A stretch of DNA of 64,000 nt, from assembly GCA_003482455.1 (NCBI GenBank), contig DMYW01000061.1, positions 41,961-105,960 on the forward strand, read 5' to 3'. The notes beneath the pieces were generated by a model, which saw only the letters and a program-made list of their open reading frames with translations, was not told where the DNA came from and ran no database searches. Below are positions 33,529-43,232 of the stretch, in pieces; position 1 is the stretch's first letter, and each line of letters begins with the position of its first letter. This DNA comes from Rheinheimera sp. Lineage in GTDB: Bacteria; Pseudomonadota; Gammaproteobacteria; Enterobacterales; Alteromonadaceae. The position numbers were made by a program, and so were the translations under genes.

Positions 33529-35304
33529 CTAGTTTCCTAACCAACGCTCAACTTGCGGTTGGTCAGCAGTGAACTGCAATAGGGCGACTGTGGCTGCCGC
33601 AGGTTCTGCCGGCAGCGTCAGACAAACCAAACGTTGCTGGCGAAACAGATGTAATTCAATGGGCGAATCCGCTGCGGTTCGTTGCAGAATTTCGCGCCAG
33701 GAAGTTTCAGATAACTTCAAGCCCTGAGCGGCTATGACTATATCACCGGCCATTAATCCGGCCTGTTTGGCAGCGCTGTACTCGGCGACAGCACTAATGT
33801 GCATACCTTCCGGTTTGAATTCATACCAAGCACCAAAACCGCGCGGCTCGACGACAAAGGTTTTTACGCCACTGACATCTTGTTGGTTGATAGCGGCGCG
33901 CGAAGTCATCGTCACGCCAAGCGCCGCTAAGCTCTCGACCAGCGGCAGTGGTTTTGCTTCATCAATCCATTGCCATAACAAGTTGGAGAGTGAGCTGTCT
34001 CCGGTGTAACCATCTAAGATCTGCGCTAATAACGACCAGTCGCTGCCTGACTCGTTACGACCGTATGCTTGCCAACACGCTTGCATGAATCCAGCTAATG
34101 ACAAACCACGTTGCTGCAGTTGCGCTTCTAAACACAGCGCAACTAAGGAGCCTTTGCCGTAATAGTTGGTCACAGCATTTTGCGCATTTTCGTCTTGCTT
34201 GTAATACATGGTCCATGCATTGAAGCTCGATGCGCGCAGCGACTGCCGATGCTGATTGCTGGCACGCTCAACCCGACTAATGGTTTCGCTGAGCAGCGTC
34301 AAATACCGTTGTTTGTTGATCAAACCACAATGCACCAAGGCCAAATCGTCAAAATAAGAAGTGAATCCTTCGTACAGCCAGAGTTGATCTGTGTACTGCT
34401 CTGCATCCAGTTGATAATGACTGAACACTTTCGGACGCGCGCGTTTTACCCACCAGGTGTGGAAATATTCGTGGCTACACAAGCCCAAAAATGTCACATA
34501 GTCATCCGTGAGCTGCTCGGGAGCTCGTGGGTTGGGTAGATCAAAACGATTGCACAATAGCAACGTAGAATTGCGGTGTTCAAGACCACCATAACCTTTA
34601 TCGACGACCCAGGTTAAGAACCAGTACTCGTTAAGATCTGCTGGCAATTCCCCAAACACTTGGCGTTGGGTGTCGCAGATCCGGCGCAAATCTTCGGCCA
34701 CCCGGTCATAATCCGCGTTCCAAGCACCAACGACCGCATGGTGATGTGTAACACCAGCGACCACAAAACTGCGCACGGCGATATCACCGATCAGCAGCGG
34801 ACAATCAATCAGCTGGGCGTAGTCTCTTGCAACATACTCACCAAAACTAAGCGGAGCAGTGTTTTCCGCTCGCGTCAGCCCCGTCGCCACTTGCCAATGC
34901 TCTGGCGCACCACCCGGTAACACAGTGAGTGATAGCGGACCGCAATCCGCTACTTCCAAACAACAAGCTGCCGGGTTCACTGCGGCGATTTCGTCATTGA
35001 AGTAATTGGCGCGCACCGACAAATCGTAGGCGTAGACCAAATAACTTAGTTGAAAAGGCGAGCCGCCGTGAACAACTTGCCAGGTTTGTTTGTCTACTTG
35101 GTGCCAAGGTAAGGTTCCTTGATGATTGACAACCTGCATCGCCTGTATGTTTCGCGCGAAATCACGGACCATATACGAGCCAGGGATCCACGCGGGCAAA
35201 CGAAGACGCATGGGTTCATCTGAGCAAGGCGTTACCTCGAGTGTGACGCGATAATAGTGGCTGACAAAATCCAGCAGCTCTAACTGGTATCGAACTTGAT
35301 TCAT
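33529..35304 (-). CDS. M61 family metallopeptidase (glycyl aminopeptidase-like) with PDZ domain
   Basis: 591 aa. An N-terminal beta domain is followed by a thermolysin-like catalytic domain with the zinc motif HEYFH (H278, E279, H282), preceded by GLCS. The downstream gluzincin Glu should lie in [16 protein letters not shown]-terminal PDZ domain (about 480-570: [30 protein letters not shown]) completes the M61 plan. No signal peptide is seen, so probably cytosolic. The start at 35304 ([10 protein letters not shown]) has GGAG upstream; the longer reading runs over the divergent HIT gene and is rejected. Substrate preference (N-terminal Gly or Ala) is inferred from the family. Confidence 0.9.
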   Translation of the reverse strand: MNQVRYQLELLDFVSHYYRVTLEVTPCSDEPMRLRLPAWIPGSYMVRDFARNIQAMQVVNHQGTLPWHQVDKQTWQVVHGGSPFQLSYLVYAYDLSVRANYFNDEIAAVNPAACCLEVADCGPLSLTVLPGGAPEHWQVATGLTRAENTAPLSFGEYVARDYAQLIDCPLLIGDIAVRSFVVAGVTHHHAVVGAWNADYDRVAEDLRRICDTQRQVFGELPADLNEYWFLTWVVDKGYGGLEHRNSTLLLCNRFDLPNPRAPEQLTDDYVTFLGLCSHEYFHTWWVKRARPKVFSHYQLDAEQYTDQLWLYEGFTSYFDDLALVHCGLINKQRYLTLLSETISRVERASNQHRQSLRASSFNAWTMYYKQDENAQNAVTNYYGKGSLVALCLEAQLQQRGLSLAGFMQACWQAYGRNESGSDWSLLAQILDGYTGDSSLSNLLWQWIDEAKPLPLVESLAALGVTMTSRAAINQQDVSGVKTFVVEPRGFGAWYEFKPEGMHISAVAEYSAAKQAGLMAGDIVIAAQGLKLSETSWREILQRTAADSPIELHLFRQQRLVCLTLPAEPAAATVALLQFTADQPQVERWLGN

Positions 35305-35364
35305 CCTATATACTCCGCCTACATGCAGTTCAATGTGCTTGATTGTATTCGAAAAGGAGCCGTT

Positions 35365-35715
35365 ATGGCGCAAGAAACTATCTTCAGTAAAATCATCCGC
35401 CGCGAAATTCCCGCAGACATTTTGTACCAAGATGACCTCGTAACCGCATTTCGCGATATTAATCCACGTGCGCCTACGCATATTTTGATCGTGCCTAACG
35501 TGTTGATCCCAACGGTCAATGACGTGGAGCCACACCACGAAGCAGCACTTGGCCGCTTGTTCACTGTCGCCCGTAAGCTAGCTGCAGATGCAGGCATTGC
35601 AGAAAATGGCTATCGGCTGATCATGAATTGCAATCACCACGGTGGCCAAGAGGTCTACCACATTCATATGCATTTGGTTGGCGGACATGCTCTCGGCGCT
35701 ATGCTGGCGCGATAA
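35365..35715 (+). CDS. hinT: HIT family purine nucleoside phosphoramidase (HinT-like)
   Basis: 116 aa, near the 119 aa of E. coli HinT. It has the histidine triad HIHMHLVGG (H99, H101, H103), with the middle His as nucleophile, and the N-terminal [20 protein letters not shown] typical of Hint proteins. Hydrolyses AMP-lysine-type phosphoramidates. The start at 35365 is fixed by AAGGAG 8 nt upstream. Divergent from the M61 peptidase with 60 bp between. Confidence 0.94.
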   Translation: MAQETIFSKIIRREIPADILYQDDLVTAFRDINPRAPTHILIVPNVLIPTVNDVEPHHEAALGRLFTVARKLAADAGIAENGYRLIMNCNHHGGQEVYHIHMHLVGGHALGAMLAR

Positions 35716-35772
35716 CACTGGTTTTTTCGGGGCAAGGCGCTAGAATGCGCGCTTTTTTCGACGGAGTTACCA

Positions 35773-36171
35773 ATGAATTACGAAGCTTTAGTGGCAGTTC
35801 GCATGGAACATGCGGTCACCCGGGTCACCAAAACTGTGTTTCCTGGGCGCACCAATCACCACAATACGTTGTTTGGTGGCGAAGCCTTGGCGTGGATGGA
35901 CGAAGCCGCATTTATTGCTGCAACCCGTTTCTGCCGTAAGCCACTGGTAACCGTCTCGTCGGACCGTGTCGACTTCAAAGAATCTATCCCTGCCGGCAGT
36001 ATTATCGAATTGGTCGCCCGTGTTGAGCATGTTGGCCGTACCAGTATCCGTGTGCATGTCGATATCTTCGTCGAAAACATGTACAACGATGACCAGCACA
36101 AAGCGATTTCAGGTTCCTTTACCTTCGTAGCACTTGGACCTGATCGTAAACCAACCCCAGTGCTGGGTTGA
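35773..36171 (+). CDS. Acyl-CoA thioesterase, YciA-type hot-dog protein
   Basis: 132 aa single hot-dog domain. TNHHNTLFGGEALAWMDEAAFIAA carries the N-x-x-G-x-x-x-x-D pattern of this thioesterase class (Asn/His substrate loop, Asp in the long helix), and VTVSSDRVDFKESIPAGSIIEL follows. It hydrolyses acyl-CoA to free acid and CoA. Preceded by GGAG 8 nt upstream and a -10-like TAGAAT (about 35741). A terminator follows immediately. Confidence 0.9.
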   Translation: MNYEALVAVRMEHAVTRVTKTVFPGRTNHHNTLFGGEALAWMDEAAFIAATRFCRKPLVTVSSDRVDFKESIPAGSIIELVARVEHVGRTSIRVHVDIFVENMYNDDQHKAISGSFTFVALGPDRKPTPVLG

Positions 36172-36180
36172 TCCGATAAA

Positions 36181-36209
36181 AACAGCCGCGATTTTCGCGG
36201 CTGTTTTCT
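36181..36209 (+). terminator. Rho-independent terminator after the thioesterase gene
   Basis: AACAGCCGCG-ATTTT-CGCGGCTGTT stem followed by TTCTTT. Confidence 0.88.
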
Positions 36210-36282
36210 TTCGACAACGGACTATAGCTGCGACTAAGTCCCTTATCAGTACGTTCAACCGCCGAATTGCCTTTCAGCTATC

Positions 36283-36291
36283 TGATATAAT
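36283..36291 (+). promoter_or_regulatory. Extended -10 promoter for the LytS-like kinase
   Basis: TGATATAAT is a perfect extended -10 (TGN-TATAAT). It places the transcript start about 20-25 nt before the TTG start at 36322; the -35 region has no good match, as is common for extended -10 promoters. Confidence 0.55.
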
Positions 36292-36321
36292 CGGTTTTTT
36301 AGTCATTGGATAGTCCCCGCC

Positions 36322-37389
36322 TTGCAACGCATTTTCGAAGACAGACATCGCCAATTTTGGTTGCTGCATACCGCAGGATGGCTCGGGTTTGCCATCGTGG
36401 CTTATTTAGGCTCTTTGTTTCAAGAAATGCGTTCTGCCTATCTGTTGGTTGTTACTTTAGATTCTTATTGCGGTTGGTTGCTGACGATCCCACTGCGTTA
36501 CTTGTATCAACGAGTCTGGTCTTGGCGTCCAGTGATGCTGATGACCACTGTACTGTTGTCCTCGCTATTTATTGCCATTCTGTGGTCTGTGGTGAAGAGT
36601 TTTAACTACTGGCAAATCTACCGCCATGGCTTTCAACCTGATGATTGGTTCCAGTACTTAGAACAAACGCCGGTGAGTTTTTACGTGATGTTGTGTTGGA
36701 GCGGTTTGTATTTTGGCGTGCGTTATTATCAGACACTGCAGATGGAAAAGCAGAAATCATTAACGGCGCAAAACAAAGCACACGAAGCGCAAATCAAAAT
36801 GTTGCGTTATCAACTAAACCCACATTTTTTGTTCAATACCTTAAACGCGATTTCTACGTTGGTCCTGATCCAAGAATCAGAGACGGCCAATCAAATGCTA
36901 AGTCGACTGAGCGATTTCTTGCGGTATTCCTTGTACAAAGACCCGATCAACAAAGTGGCGCTATCGCAGGAAATCTATGCTGCCAGCCTGTATTTAGAAA
37001 TTGAGAAAGTTCGATTTGCTGAGCGGTTGACCATCGAATACGACATTGCGGCCAACACTGCTGATGCACTGGTGCCATCGCTGATTTTGCAGCCTTTGAT
37101 TGAAAACGCCATAAAATATGCCGTTGCGCGCTCAACAACGGGTGGTCTAATTGCCATCCGCGCCCGTAAGTTTGGACACGACTTATTGATTGAAGTCGCT
37201 GACAATGGTCCAGGTATGCCACCAGAGACCACGCAAAAAGAAAATAGTGGGGTTGGGCTGTCCAATACTCGGGAACGCCTCGCCGCCTTGTATGATCGCA
37301 ATTTTTCATTGGTGCTGACTGAAAACCAACCGCAAGGGGTTAAAGTCAACATCAGGATCCCGTTTGAAGTGGAAGCAGAGCATGAATAA
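36322..37389 (+). CDS. LytS/YehU-type sensor histidine kinase
   Basis: 355 aa, TTG start. Four predicted transmembrane helices lie in the first 130 residues. A His_kinase domain follows with the phospho-acceptor H168 in QLNPHFLFNTLNAI, then an HATPase_c domain with N-box LIENAIKYAV and G-boxes DNGPGMP and GVGLSNTRERL. The signal is unknown. The TTG start is accepted because helix 1 begins within ten residues and the next Met would remove it; the RBS is weak. It overlaps the response regulator by 8 nt, so the two form a two-component pair. Confidence 0.9.
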   Translation: MQRIFEDRHRQFWLLHTAGWLGFAIVAYLGSLFQEMRSAYLLVVTLDSYCGWLLTIPLRYLYQRVWSWRPVMLMTTVLLSSLFIAILWSVVKSFNYWQIYRHGFQPDDWFQYLEQTPVSFYVMLCWSGLYFGVRYYQTLQMEKQKSLTAQNKAHEAQIKMLRYQLNPHFLFNTLNAISTLVLIQESETANQMLSRLSDFLRYSLYKDPINKVALSQEIYAASLYLEIEKVRFAERLTIEYDIAANTADALVPSLILQPLIENAIKYAVARSTTGGLIAIRARKFGHDLLIEVADNGPGMPPETTQKENSGVGLSNTRERLAALYDRNFSLVLTENQPQGVKVNIRIPFEVEAEHE

Positions 37390-38209
37390 CCCATTAAAAG
37401 TTGTCGTCGTTGATGATGAACCACTGGCCCGTAAAGGCATGTTGATGCGCTTACAGCAATTCCCTGAACTGCAAGTCGTAGCTGAGTGTGGCAATGGCCA
37501 TGATGCGGTTGTCGCCGTGAAAGAACATCAACCAGACGTGTTGTTTTTAGATGTCGAAATGCCAGTCATGGACGGATTCGCAGTGTTAAAACATCTGCAG
37601 CAACTCGACATCGTGATGCCTCACGTTATTTTTGTCACTGCGTTCGATCAATATGCATTAAATGCCTTTGAAGTCAGTGCGGTTGATTATGTGCTAAAGC
37701 CGGTCGAAGCCAGTCGATTAAAAGCGGCGATTGATAAGCTACATAAAGCGCTAGAGGCACGGGATGATCATAAACACAAGGCACAGCTAGCCGAGTTGCT
37801 TGGCCGTTTTACGGGTGAAGACAGTCGCGCAATTTTAGATCGTATCGGCAACTCAGAGCAGGTCGTGCAAGACAAATACCCTGAAGCGATTTCGATTAAA
37901 GACAGTGGTGAAATCACCCGGGTCCATGTCGCTTCGATCGATTGGGTCGACGCCGCCGGCGATTACATGTGTATCCACACCAACGATGGCCAAACGCACA
38001 TCCTGCGCCGTACGATGAAAGAGCTCGAACAAGAGCTCGACCCGCGGATTTTTGTGCGCGTGCATCGCTCTGCGATCGTCAATGTCAATACTATTGCCAA
38101 GCTGCAGATGCTCGCCAACGGCGAACATCAATTAATGCTAACGAACGGGCAGTCGGTTAAAGTCAGTCGCAGTTACAAAGACCGTGTAAAAACTGTCTTT
38201 ACGTCTTAA
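37382..38209 (+). CDS. LytTR-family response regulator
   Basis: 275 aa. The receiver domain (1-125) has acidic pocket D11-D12, phospho-acceptor D57 in LFLDVEMP, and Lys in YVLKPVE. After a linker, the LytTR DNA-binding domain (about 170-275) shows VDAAGDYMCIHTNDGQTHILRRTMKEL and FVRVHRSAIVNV. Partner of the preceding kinase. LytTR proteins bind direct repeats about 10 bp apart; no target could be identified here. The start at 37382 has GGAAG upstream and overlaps the kinase stop. Confidence 0.93.
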   Translation: MNNPLKVVVVDDEPLARKGMLMRLQQFPELQVVAECGNGHDAVVAVKEHQPDVLFLDVEMPVMDGFAVLKHLQQLDIVMPHVIFVTAFDQYALNAFEVSAVDYVLKPVEASRLKAAIDKLHKALEARDDHKHKAQLAELLGRFTGEDSRAILDRIGNSEQVVQDKYPEAISIKDSGEITRVHVASIDWVDAAGDYMCIHTNDGQTHILRRTMKELEQELDPRIFVRVHRSAIVNVNTIAKLQMLANGEHQLMLTNGQSVKVSRSYKDRVKTVFTS

Positions 38210-38230
38210 GGTTAATTTGTTAGTTCTACC

Positions 38231-38258
38231 AAAAGCCGCGTTAAGTCGCGGCTTTTTT
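38231..38258. terminator. Bidirectional terminator between response regulator and pfkA
   Basis: AAAAGCCGCG-TTAAGT-CGCGGCTTTTTT, T runs on both strands; the pfkA stop codon lies 2 nt beyond. Confidence 0.88.
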
Positions 38259-38259
38259 A

Positions 38260-39243
38260 TCACGCTTGCCACAACCTCTGTTGCCAAGACAACAAAAATG
38301 GGTCGACTCGTTTTTGCTTTAGCCCAGTAAGGGTTAAAGGGTACAAGTTAAGTTCACCCGCAGTTTCGCCAGCCATCATCATATGCGCATTGCCAGCCAA
38401 CAACTGTTCAATGGCATAAGCGCCAAGCTTGGTGGCTAATATGCGATCCGAACCCACTGGATTGCCGCCGCGCTGTATATGCCCCAAGATCTGCGCCCGG
38501 CATTCTATGCCGCTGGCACTCTGCAGTTGCTTTGCTAGCTCAATGGCACCTTGTTCAACCATGCTTTCCGCCATCACAATGATGTAGCTGCCTTGCCCAT
38601 ACCTTTGCTGATGTTTTGTGATGTCCTTTACCAAATCCGCTACATCGACAGCGCCATATTCAGGACAAAGTACTTGCTCAGCCCCCGCGGCGATACCTGC
38701 TGCAAGTGCTAAATAGCCGGTGTGACGTCCCATCACTTCGACAATAAAGGTGCGCTCAAACGCATCGGCGGTATCGCGAATTTTATCGATGGCATCCAGC
38801 GCTGTTTCAAGCGCTGTGGCGAATCCGATGGTGAAGTCAGTACCGTCGACATCGTTGTCAATGGTTCCCGGTAAGCCAACGATTTGACCGCGATACCATG
38901 GCGCCAACGCGCTGCAACCGCGAAAAGAACCGTCACCGCCAATAACCAGCAACGCATCAATATCAAGCTGATGTAATACTTCGGCAGCCCGCGCTGGCCC
39001 ATCGGCTTCAAGCATCTCTTTACAGCGAGCGCTTTTGATAATAGTGCCGCCTAAATGACCGCAGTGCAGGACATCAAGGCTCGTTAACCGGCGATATTCA
39101 TGCTTAAAAATGCCGTTAAACCCGCGGACAAACGCCAGCACCTCAATGCCAGCTTGTTCAGCTGTGATGGTAATAGCGCGCACAGCGGCATTCATGCCAG
39201 GGGCATCGCCACCGGATGTTAGTAAACCAATTCGTTTGATCAT
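38260..39243 (-). CDS. pfkA: 6-phosphofructokinase (ATP-dependent, PfkA type)
   Basis: 327 aa (E. coli PfkA 320). It phosphorylates fructose 6-phosphate to fructose 1,6-bisphosphate. Visible motifs: LLTSGGDAPGMNA (ATP binding), GGDGS with Gly at the position that is Asp in PPi-dependent enzymes, and PGTIDNDVDGTDFTIGF with the catalytic Asp. RAQILGHIQRGGNPVGSDR holds sugar-phosphate contacts. The start at 39243 (MIKRIGLLTSGG) matches the family; an ATG five codons earlier is in frame. Many Entner-Doudoroff-using relatives lack this enzyme, so its presence beside the ED genes matters for flux. Confidence 0.95.
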   Translation of the reverse strand: MIKRIGLLTSGGDAPGMNAAVRAITITAEQAGIEVLAFVRGFNGIFKHEYRRLTSLDVLHCGHLGGTIIKSARCKEMLEADGPARAAEVLHQLDIDALLVIGGDGSFRGCSALAPWYRGQIVGLPGTIDNDVDGTDFTIGFATALETALDAIDKIRDTADAFERTFIVEVMGRHTGYLALAAGIAAGAEQVLCPEYGAVDVADLVKDITKHQQRYGQGSYIIVMAESMVEQGAIELAKQLQSASGIECRAQILGHIQRGGNPVGSDRILATKLGAYAIEQLLAGNAHMMMAGETAGELNLYPLTLTGLKQKRVDPFLLSWQQRLWQA

Positions 39244-39408
39244 CACAGACGACTCCATGTTAAACCCTTCGTTACCCTAGCATGCCACGACAAAGCGGCT
39301 TTGCGTTGGCGCAAACAAGCTACAAGTCAGAGAATTTGCCATGTTGGTCGCGAAAATCGAGACAATTGAGTCAAAACAGGCGAAAATATCGATTTTTCGG
39401 GGAAACGT

Positions 39409-40359
39409 ATGCATCAGGCATCAGGTCGTAGCCTACTAGGCTTTATGTTAGCCCTAACCACAGCAGTGTTGTGGGGCATGTTACCGATAGCACTTAAAGT
39501 TGTGCTTGCCGCGCTGACGGCCAACACTATCACGTGGGTACGCTTTCTAGTCGCTGCGTTGTTTATTACCGTCGTACTACTCAAACAACAACAACTGCCA
39601 ACCTGGCGAGGCCATTCTCCACGTGTCAAACAACTGCTTTGGATCGCAATTTTCGGCTTGTTGTCCAATTACATCTTGTATTTGATGGGCCTAAACCTAT
39701 TGAGTGCCGAAACCGCGCAAGTTGTGATCCAATTAGCGCCATTTCTGATGATGTTAGGTGGCGTTTTTATCTTCCGCGAGCGGCTATTACTTTGGCAAAA
39801 ACTTGGTGCCTTGTTGCTGGTTATCGGACTGTTGTTATTCTTCAACGAGCGTCTAGTCACACTGATAAGCCAAGCAGGAAAGGACACTTGGGGTGTCGTG
39901 CTGGTTGTGATCGCTGCCGTGACGTGGGCGGCGTATGCGTTGGCCCAGAAACAATTGTTGCTGCAGTTTAACTCGCAACAAATTATGTGGTTTATCTATG
40001 TTGCAGGCGCAATTGGCTTTTTGCCGCTGGTTGAGCTTGCCCCAGTTACTTCGCTGACAAGTTTGCAGTGGTGGATGCTGGCATTTTGTTGCCTAAACAC
40101 CATTATCGCTTACGGTGCGTTTGCCGAGGCGCTCCAGCATTGGGAAGCGTCTAAAGTAAGTACAGTTCTGGCCATCACGCCTTTGTTAACCATAGCATTT
40201 TCGCATCTGGCACATTGGTTATGGCCGGAATTTCCAACTCCACAACAATTGAATCTACTGTCTATTGGCGGGGCTATGCTGGTTGTGTTGGGGTCGGCTG
40301 CCACAGCGCTATCACCGATATTGAAGAAGCACCTGCAGGAGCGAGGAGAGGCTGTCTGA
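39409..40359 (+). CDS. EamA/DMT-family transporter
   Basis: 316 aa inner-membrane protein with ten hydrophobic helices in two EamA repeats (for example LGFMLALTTAVLWGMLPIAL at the start and GVVLVVIAAVTWAAYALAQK at the start of the second repeat). Such carriers export metabolites or take up small organics; the substrate cannot be told. GGGGAAAC upstream serves as RBS. Converges on pykA with a shared terminator. Confidence 0.88.
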   Translation: MHQASGRSLLGFMLALTTAVLWGMLPIALKVVLAALTANTITWVRFLVAALFITVVLLKQQQLPTWRGHSPRVKQLLWIAIFGLLSNYILYLMGLNLLSAETAQVVIQLAPFLMMLGGVFIFRERLLLWQKLGALLLVIGLLLFFNERLVTLISQAGKDTWGVVLVVIAAVTWAAYALAQKQLLLQFNSQQIMWFIYVAGAIGFLPLVELAPVTSLTSLQWWMLAFCCLNTIIAYGAFAEALQHWEASKVSTVLAITPLLTIAFSHLAHWLWPEFPTPQQLNLLSIGGAMLVVLGSAATALSPILKKHLQERGEAV

Positions 40360-40431
40360 ATCACGGTACAGTGATTGAATGATAGGCCGTATACAGCACG
40401 TAATGAGCGGTATGCTCAGCCAGTAACCAAT

Positions 40432-40459
40432 AAAAAAGCCACCTGACGGTGGCTTTTTT
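40432..40459. terminator. Bidirectional terminator between the EamA gene and pykA
   Basis: AAAAAAGCCACC-TGAC-GGTGGCTTTTTT, symmetric A/T flanks. Confidence 0.9.
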
Positions 40460-40479
40460 ATCACTTTGGCACGAACGAT

Positions 40480-41916
40480 TTATTTCACAGTCACAATTTT
40501 CATAGTGTTTGAAGCGCCAACAGTTTCCATGACGTCACCGTGGGTCAAAATCACCAAATCGCCCGACTGTAAGCCAAGTGCCGATTTGGCAGCGGCGATG
40601 GCTTCTTCAGCAATATGGTCTTGGCTGATGCCATGGCTGTCGAAATACACCGGATACACCCCGCGATATAGCGCCATTTTGTTCAACGTCTTTTGGTGAC
40701 GTGATAATGCGATAATGGCATGCGACGAGGTGATCCGACTCATCAGTTTTGCGGTGTAACCAGATTCGGTTAACGCAATAATCGCCTTAATCCCTTCTAA
40801 ATGGTTTGCCGCATACATAGCAGACAACGCCACGGTTTCACTGACTTCCGTAAACACCACATCCAAACGGTGTTTTGACGTTTGAACTTTCGGCTGACGC
40901 TCAGCACCATCACAGACGCGCGCCATCGCTTTGACCGTTTCTGTTGGATATTTACCGGCGGCTGTTTCTGCAGACAGCATCACAGCGTCAGTACCATCCA
41001 GCACAGCGTTGGCCACGTCCATTACTTCCGCGCGAGTCGGCAGTGGACTTTCGATCATGGTTTCCATCATTTGCGTGGCAGTGATCACGACGCGGTTTAA
41101 TTGGCGTGAACGCGCGATAATGCGTTTCTGCTGACCAACTAATTCGGCATCACCAATTTCAACGCCCAAGTCACCACGCGCGACCATCACTGCGTCACTG
41201 GCGCGGATAATGTCATCCAGGGTCTCGTCGTCAGCGACCGCTTCGGCACGTTCAACCTTTGATACGATTAACGCATCAGAACCTGCTGCACGCGCTAACT
41301 CACGGGCGAGTCGCAAATCGTCGCCACAACGTGGGAAGGATACCGCCAGATAATCGACGTCGATATAAGCGGCGAGGGCGATATCATTTTTATCTTTGTC
41401 CGTTAACGCCGGCGCAGATAAACCACCACCTTGGCGGTTGATGCCTTTGTTATTACTCAGTTTACCTGCAACCGATACTTTGGTATGGATGCGAGCACCT
41501 TGCACGTGATCAACAATTAATTGAATACGGCCGTCGTCCAATAACAACACATCGCCTGGGTGTACATCACCTGGCAATTCTTTGTAATCAATCCCGACTT
41601 GGGTTTCATCACCAAGCCCTTTCGCCAGTTCAGCATCTAAGACAAACGTTTGGCCTTCTTCCAAAATGACTGAGCTGTTTTTAAACGTCGAAACACGGAT
41701 TTTCGGACCTTGCAGATCGCCAAGGATAGCAACATGTGCTTTGCAAACTTGGGCTGCTGCACGGACCATCTCAGCGCGTTGCTTGTGGTCGTCTGGGGAA
41801 CCGTGGGAAAAGTTAAAGCGGAACACACTGGCGCCAGCATTGATTAGTTTTTCAATGGCGGCTTGACTGTTGGTTGCCGGACCTAGGGTTGCAACTATTT
41901 TGGTTCTTCTTGGCAT
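40480..41916 (-). CDS. pykA: Pyruvate kinase, PykA type
   Basis: 478 aa (E. coli PykA 480). It converts phosphoenolpyruvate and ADP to pyruvate and ATP. Motifs: [47 protein letters not shown], the catalytic Lys region [13 protein letters not shown], and [21 protein letters not shown]. It is transcribed away from a perfect HexR box located 66 nt upstream of the start, and hexR itself lies further upstream in the same orientation, so HexR control is expected. Confidence 0.96.
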   Translation of the reverse strand: MPRRTKIVATLGPATNSQAAIEKLINAGASVFRFNFSHGSPDDHKQRAEMVRAAAQVCKAHVAILGDLQGPKIRVSTFKNSSVILEEGQTFVLDAELAKGLGDETQVGIDYKELPGDVHPGDVLLLDDGRIQLIVDHVQGARIHTKVSVAGKLSNNKGINRQGGGLSAPALTDKDKNDIALAAYIDVDYLAVSFPRCGDDLRLARELARAAGSDALIVSKVERAEAVADDETLDDIIRASDAVMVARGDLGVEIGDAELVGQQKRIIARSRQLNRVVITATQMMETMIESPLPTRAEVMDVANAVLDGTDAVMLSAETAAGKYPTETVKAMARVCDGAERQPKVQTSKHRLDVVFTEVSETVALSAMYAANHLEGIKAIIALTESGYTAKLMSRITSSHAIIALSRHQKTLNKMALYRGVYPVYFDSHGISQDHIAEEAIAAAKSALGLQSGDLVILTHGDVMETVGASNTMKIVTVK

Positions 41917-41981
41917 TGGCTGCTCCTGCCTGTTGATCTCGGAACCGGGCAGGCTGCCCGGTTGAAACGCGGCTAGTTTAG

Positions 41982-41996
41982 TGTAATTAAATTACA
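41982..41996. promoter_or_regulatory. HexR operator upstream of pykA
   Basis: TGTAATTAAATTACA, a perfect 15-bp palindrome matching the HexR consensus known from Shewanella and related gammaproteobacteria. It lies between hexR (ends 42052) and pykA (starts 41916). Confidence 0.85.
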
Positions 41997-42051
41997 GAAT
42001 ACAGCGAATATATGAAAAAAAACTACAAATGAAAGGGCTTAACTGCTCCGA

Positions 42052-42909
42052 TCAGCCGTGATAGTCCTTTTTATCAAAGCGCGAGCCACGCAAACTGTCT
42101 TTAACTTTCTTTAAATTTTCACGGAATTTTGAACCACGACGTAAGGTAAAACCTGTGGCGAGGATATCGATAAGCACCAGTTGAGCCACCCGCGATGCCA
42201 TCGGCATATACATATCTGTGTCTTCTGGCACTTCAAGTGACAAGACCAAGGTACATTCTTTAGCCAGCGGCGAGTCCTGAGCCGTGATCCCAATGACAGT
42301 GGCATCGTTCTCACGCGCAATCGTTGCAATATCACATAAATTTTTCGTACGGCCTGTGTGGCTAATACAAACGACTACATCACCTTCACTGCTATTAATA
42401 GCGCTCATACGTTGCATCACAATGTCATCAAAACATACAACCGGCACGTTAAAACGGAAAAATTTGTTTTGCGCATCGTGCGCAACGGACGCTGACGCCC
42501 CAAGCCCAAAAAATGAGATCTTTTTCGCCTGAGTTAACACGTCTACAGCGCGATTAATCGTAATGATATCGACGTTTTGACGAGCAGCATCTAACGCAGC
42601 CATGGTCGATTCAAAAATCTTCGCCGTGTAGGCATCTGGACCGTCATCTTCTTCGACATGGCGGTTTACATACGGAGTACCGTTGGCAAGGCTTTGTGCT
42701 AAATGCAATTTGAAATCAGGGAAACCTTTAGTATCAAGGCGGCGGCAAAAGCGGTTAACTGTTGGCTCTGACACATCGGCCATTTTAGCCAGTGCAGCAA
42801 TACTGCTATGAATGGTGATTTGCGGGTTCGCTAAAATCACATCAGCGACTTTGCGTTCAGATTTACTAAAGCTGTTGACACTATTGACGATCTTTTCCAG
42901 CACATTCAT
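42052..42909 (-). CDS. hexR: RpiR-family transcriptional regulator HexR
   Basis: 285 aa. An N-terminal RpiR helix-turn-helix domain (about 1-80, VSEPTVNRFCRRLDTKGFPDFK) is followed by a SIS sugar-phosphate-binding domain (about 125-260, ISFFGLGASASVAHDAQNKF and CISHTGRTKN). HexR senses 2-keto-3-deoxy-6-phosphogluconate and controls glycolytic and Entner-Doudoroff genes. Matching operators are found before pykA and before zwf. It is divergent from zwf across a 323-bp region. Confidence 0.95.
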   Translation of the reverse strand: MNVLEKIVNSVNSFSKSERKVADVILANPQITIHSSIAALAKMADVSEPTVNRFCRRLDTKGFPDFKLHLAQSLANGTPYVNRHVEEDDGPDAYTAKIFESTMAALDAARQNVDIITINRAVDVLTQAKKISFFGLGASASVAHDAQNKFFRFNVPVVCFDDIVMQRMSAINSSEGDVVVCISHTGRTKNLCDIATIARENDATVIGITAQDSPLAKECTLVLSLEVPEDTDMYMPMASRVAQLVLIDILATGFTLRRGSKFRENLKKVKDSLRGSRFDKKDYHG

Positions 42910-43135
42910 CGGGAATACCTGTTTGGTTGCAACCGCCGATTGACAGCAAACACGCTATGCTTACACATCGCGTGGATGTGTCGCAGGTTTACTTGATCAA
43001 CTGACTGTTTGATGTAATTCGTTTTGTTGCCCTACCAATCAATGTACAACAAAAGAAATCAAGTTACGACATTTATATGTCTTTCACGCAAGAGTGCCTT
43101 ATCATGGCGCCGCCGTCAAAGAATATCGACTTTCA

Positions 43136-43150
43136 TGTAATTTAATTACA
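43136..43150. promoter_or_regulatory. HexR operator upstream of zwf
   Basis: TGTAATTTAATTACA, near-perfect HexR palindrome, 83 nt before the zwf start. Confidence 0.85.
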
Positions 43151-43201
43151 TCGGAATTGGTTTACAAGCGCATATAGGTCGGCTAGTATGCCGATAAGTG
43201 T

Positions 43202-43213
43202 TGTAAAATTACA
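43202..43213. promoter_or_regulatory. Shortened HexR-like palindrome in the zwf leader
   Basis: TGTAAAATTACA retains both HexR half-sites but with the centre 3 bp shorter than the consensus. It lies 20 nt before the ATG, where binding would block transcription or translation. Functional status unknown. Confidence 0.4.
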
Positions 43214-43232
43214 TCTTTACAAGGGTCATCTC

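Larger units (their letters stand above)
42910..43232. promoter_or_regulatory. hexR-zwf divergent regulatory region
   Basis: 323 bp with no ORF of its own. It contains a HexR palindrome at 43136-43150, a shortened HexR-like palindrome at 43202-43213 and a half site (GATGTAATTCG) near 43012-43022. Divergent promoters for hexR and zwf are expected here; I could not assign -35/-10 boxes with confidence. Confidence 0.6.

Noticed and set aside
35305..35538. Extended N-terminus of the M61 peptidase
   Set aside because: It would overlap the divergent hinT start and its RBS, and has no family similarity.
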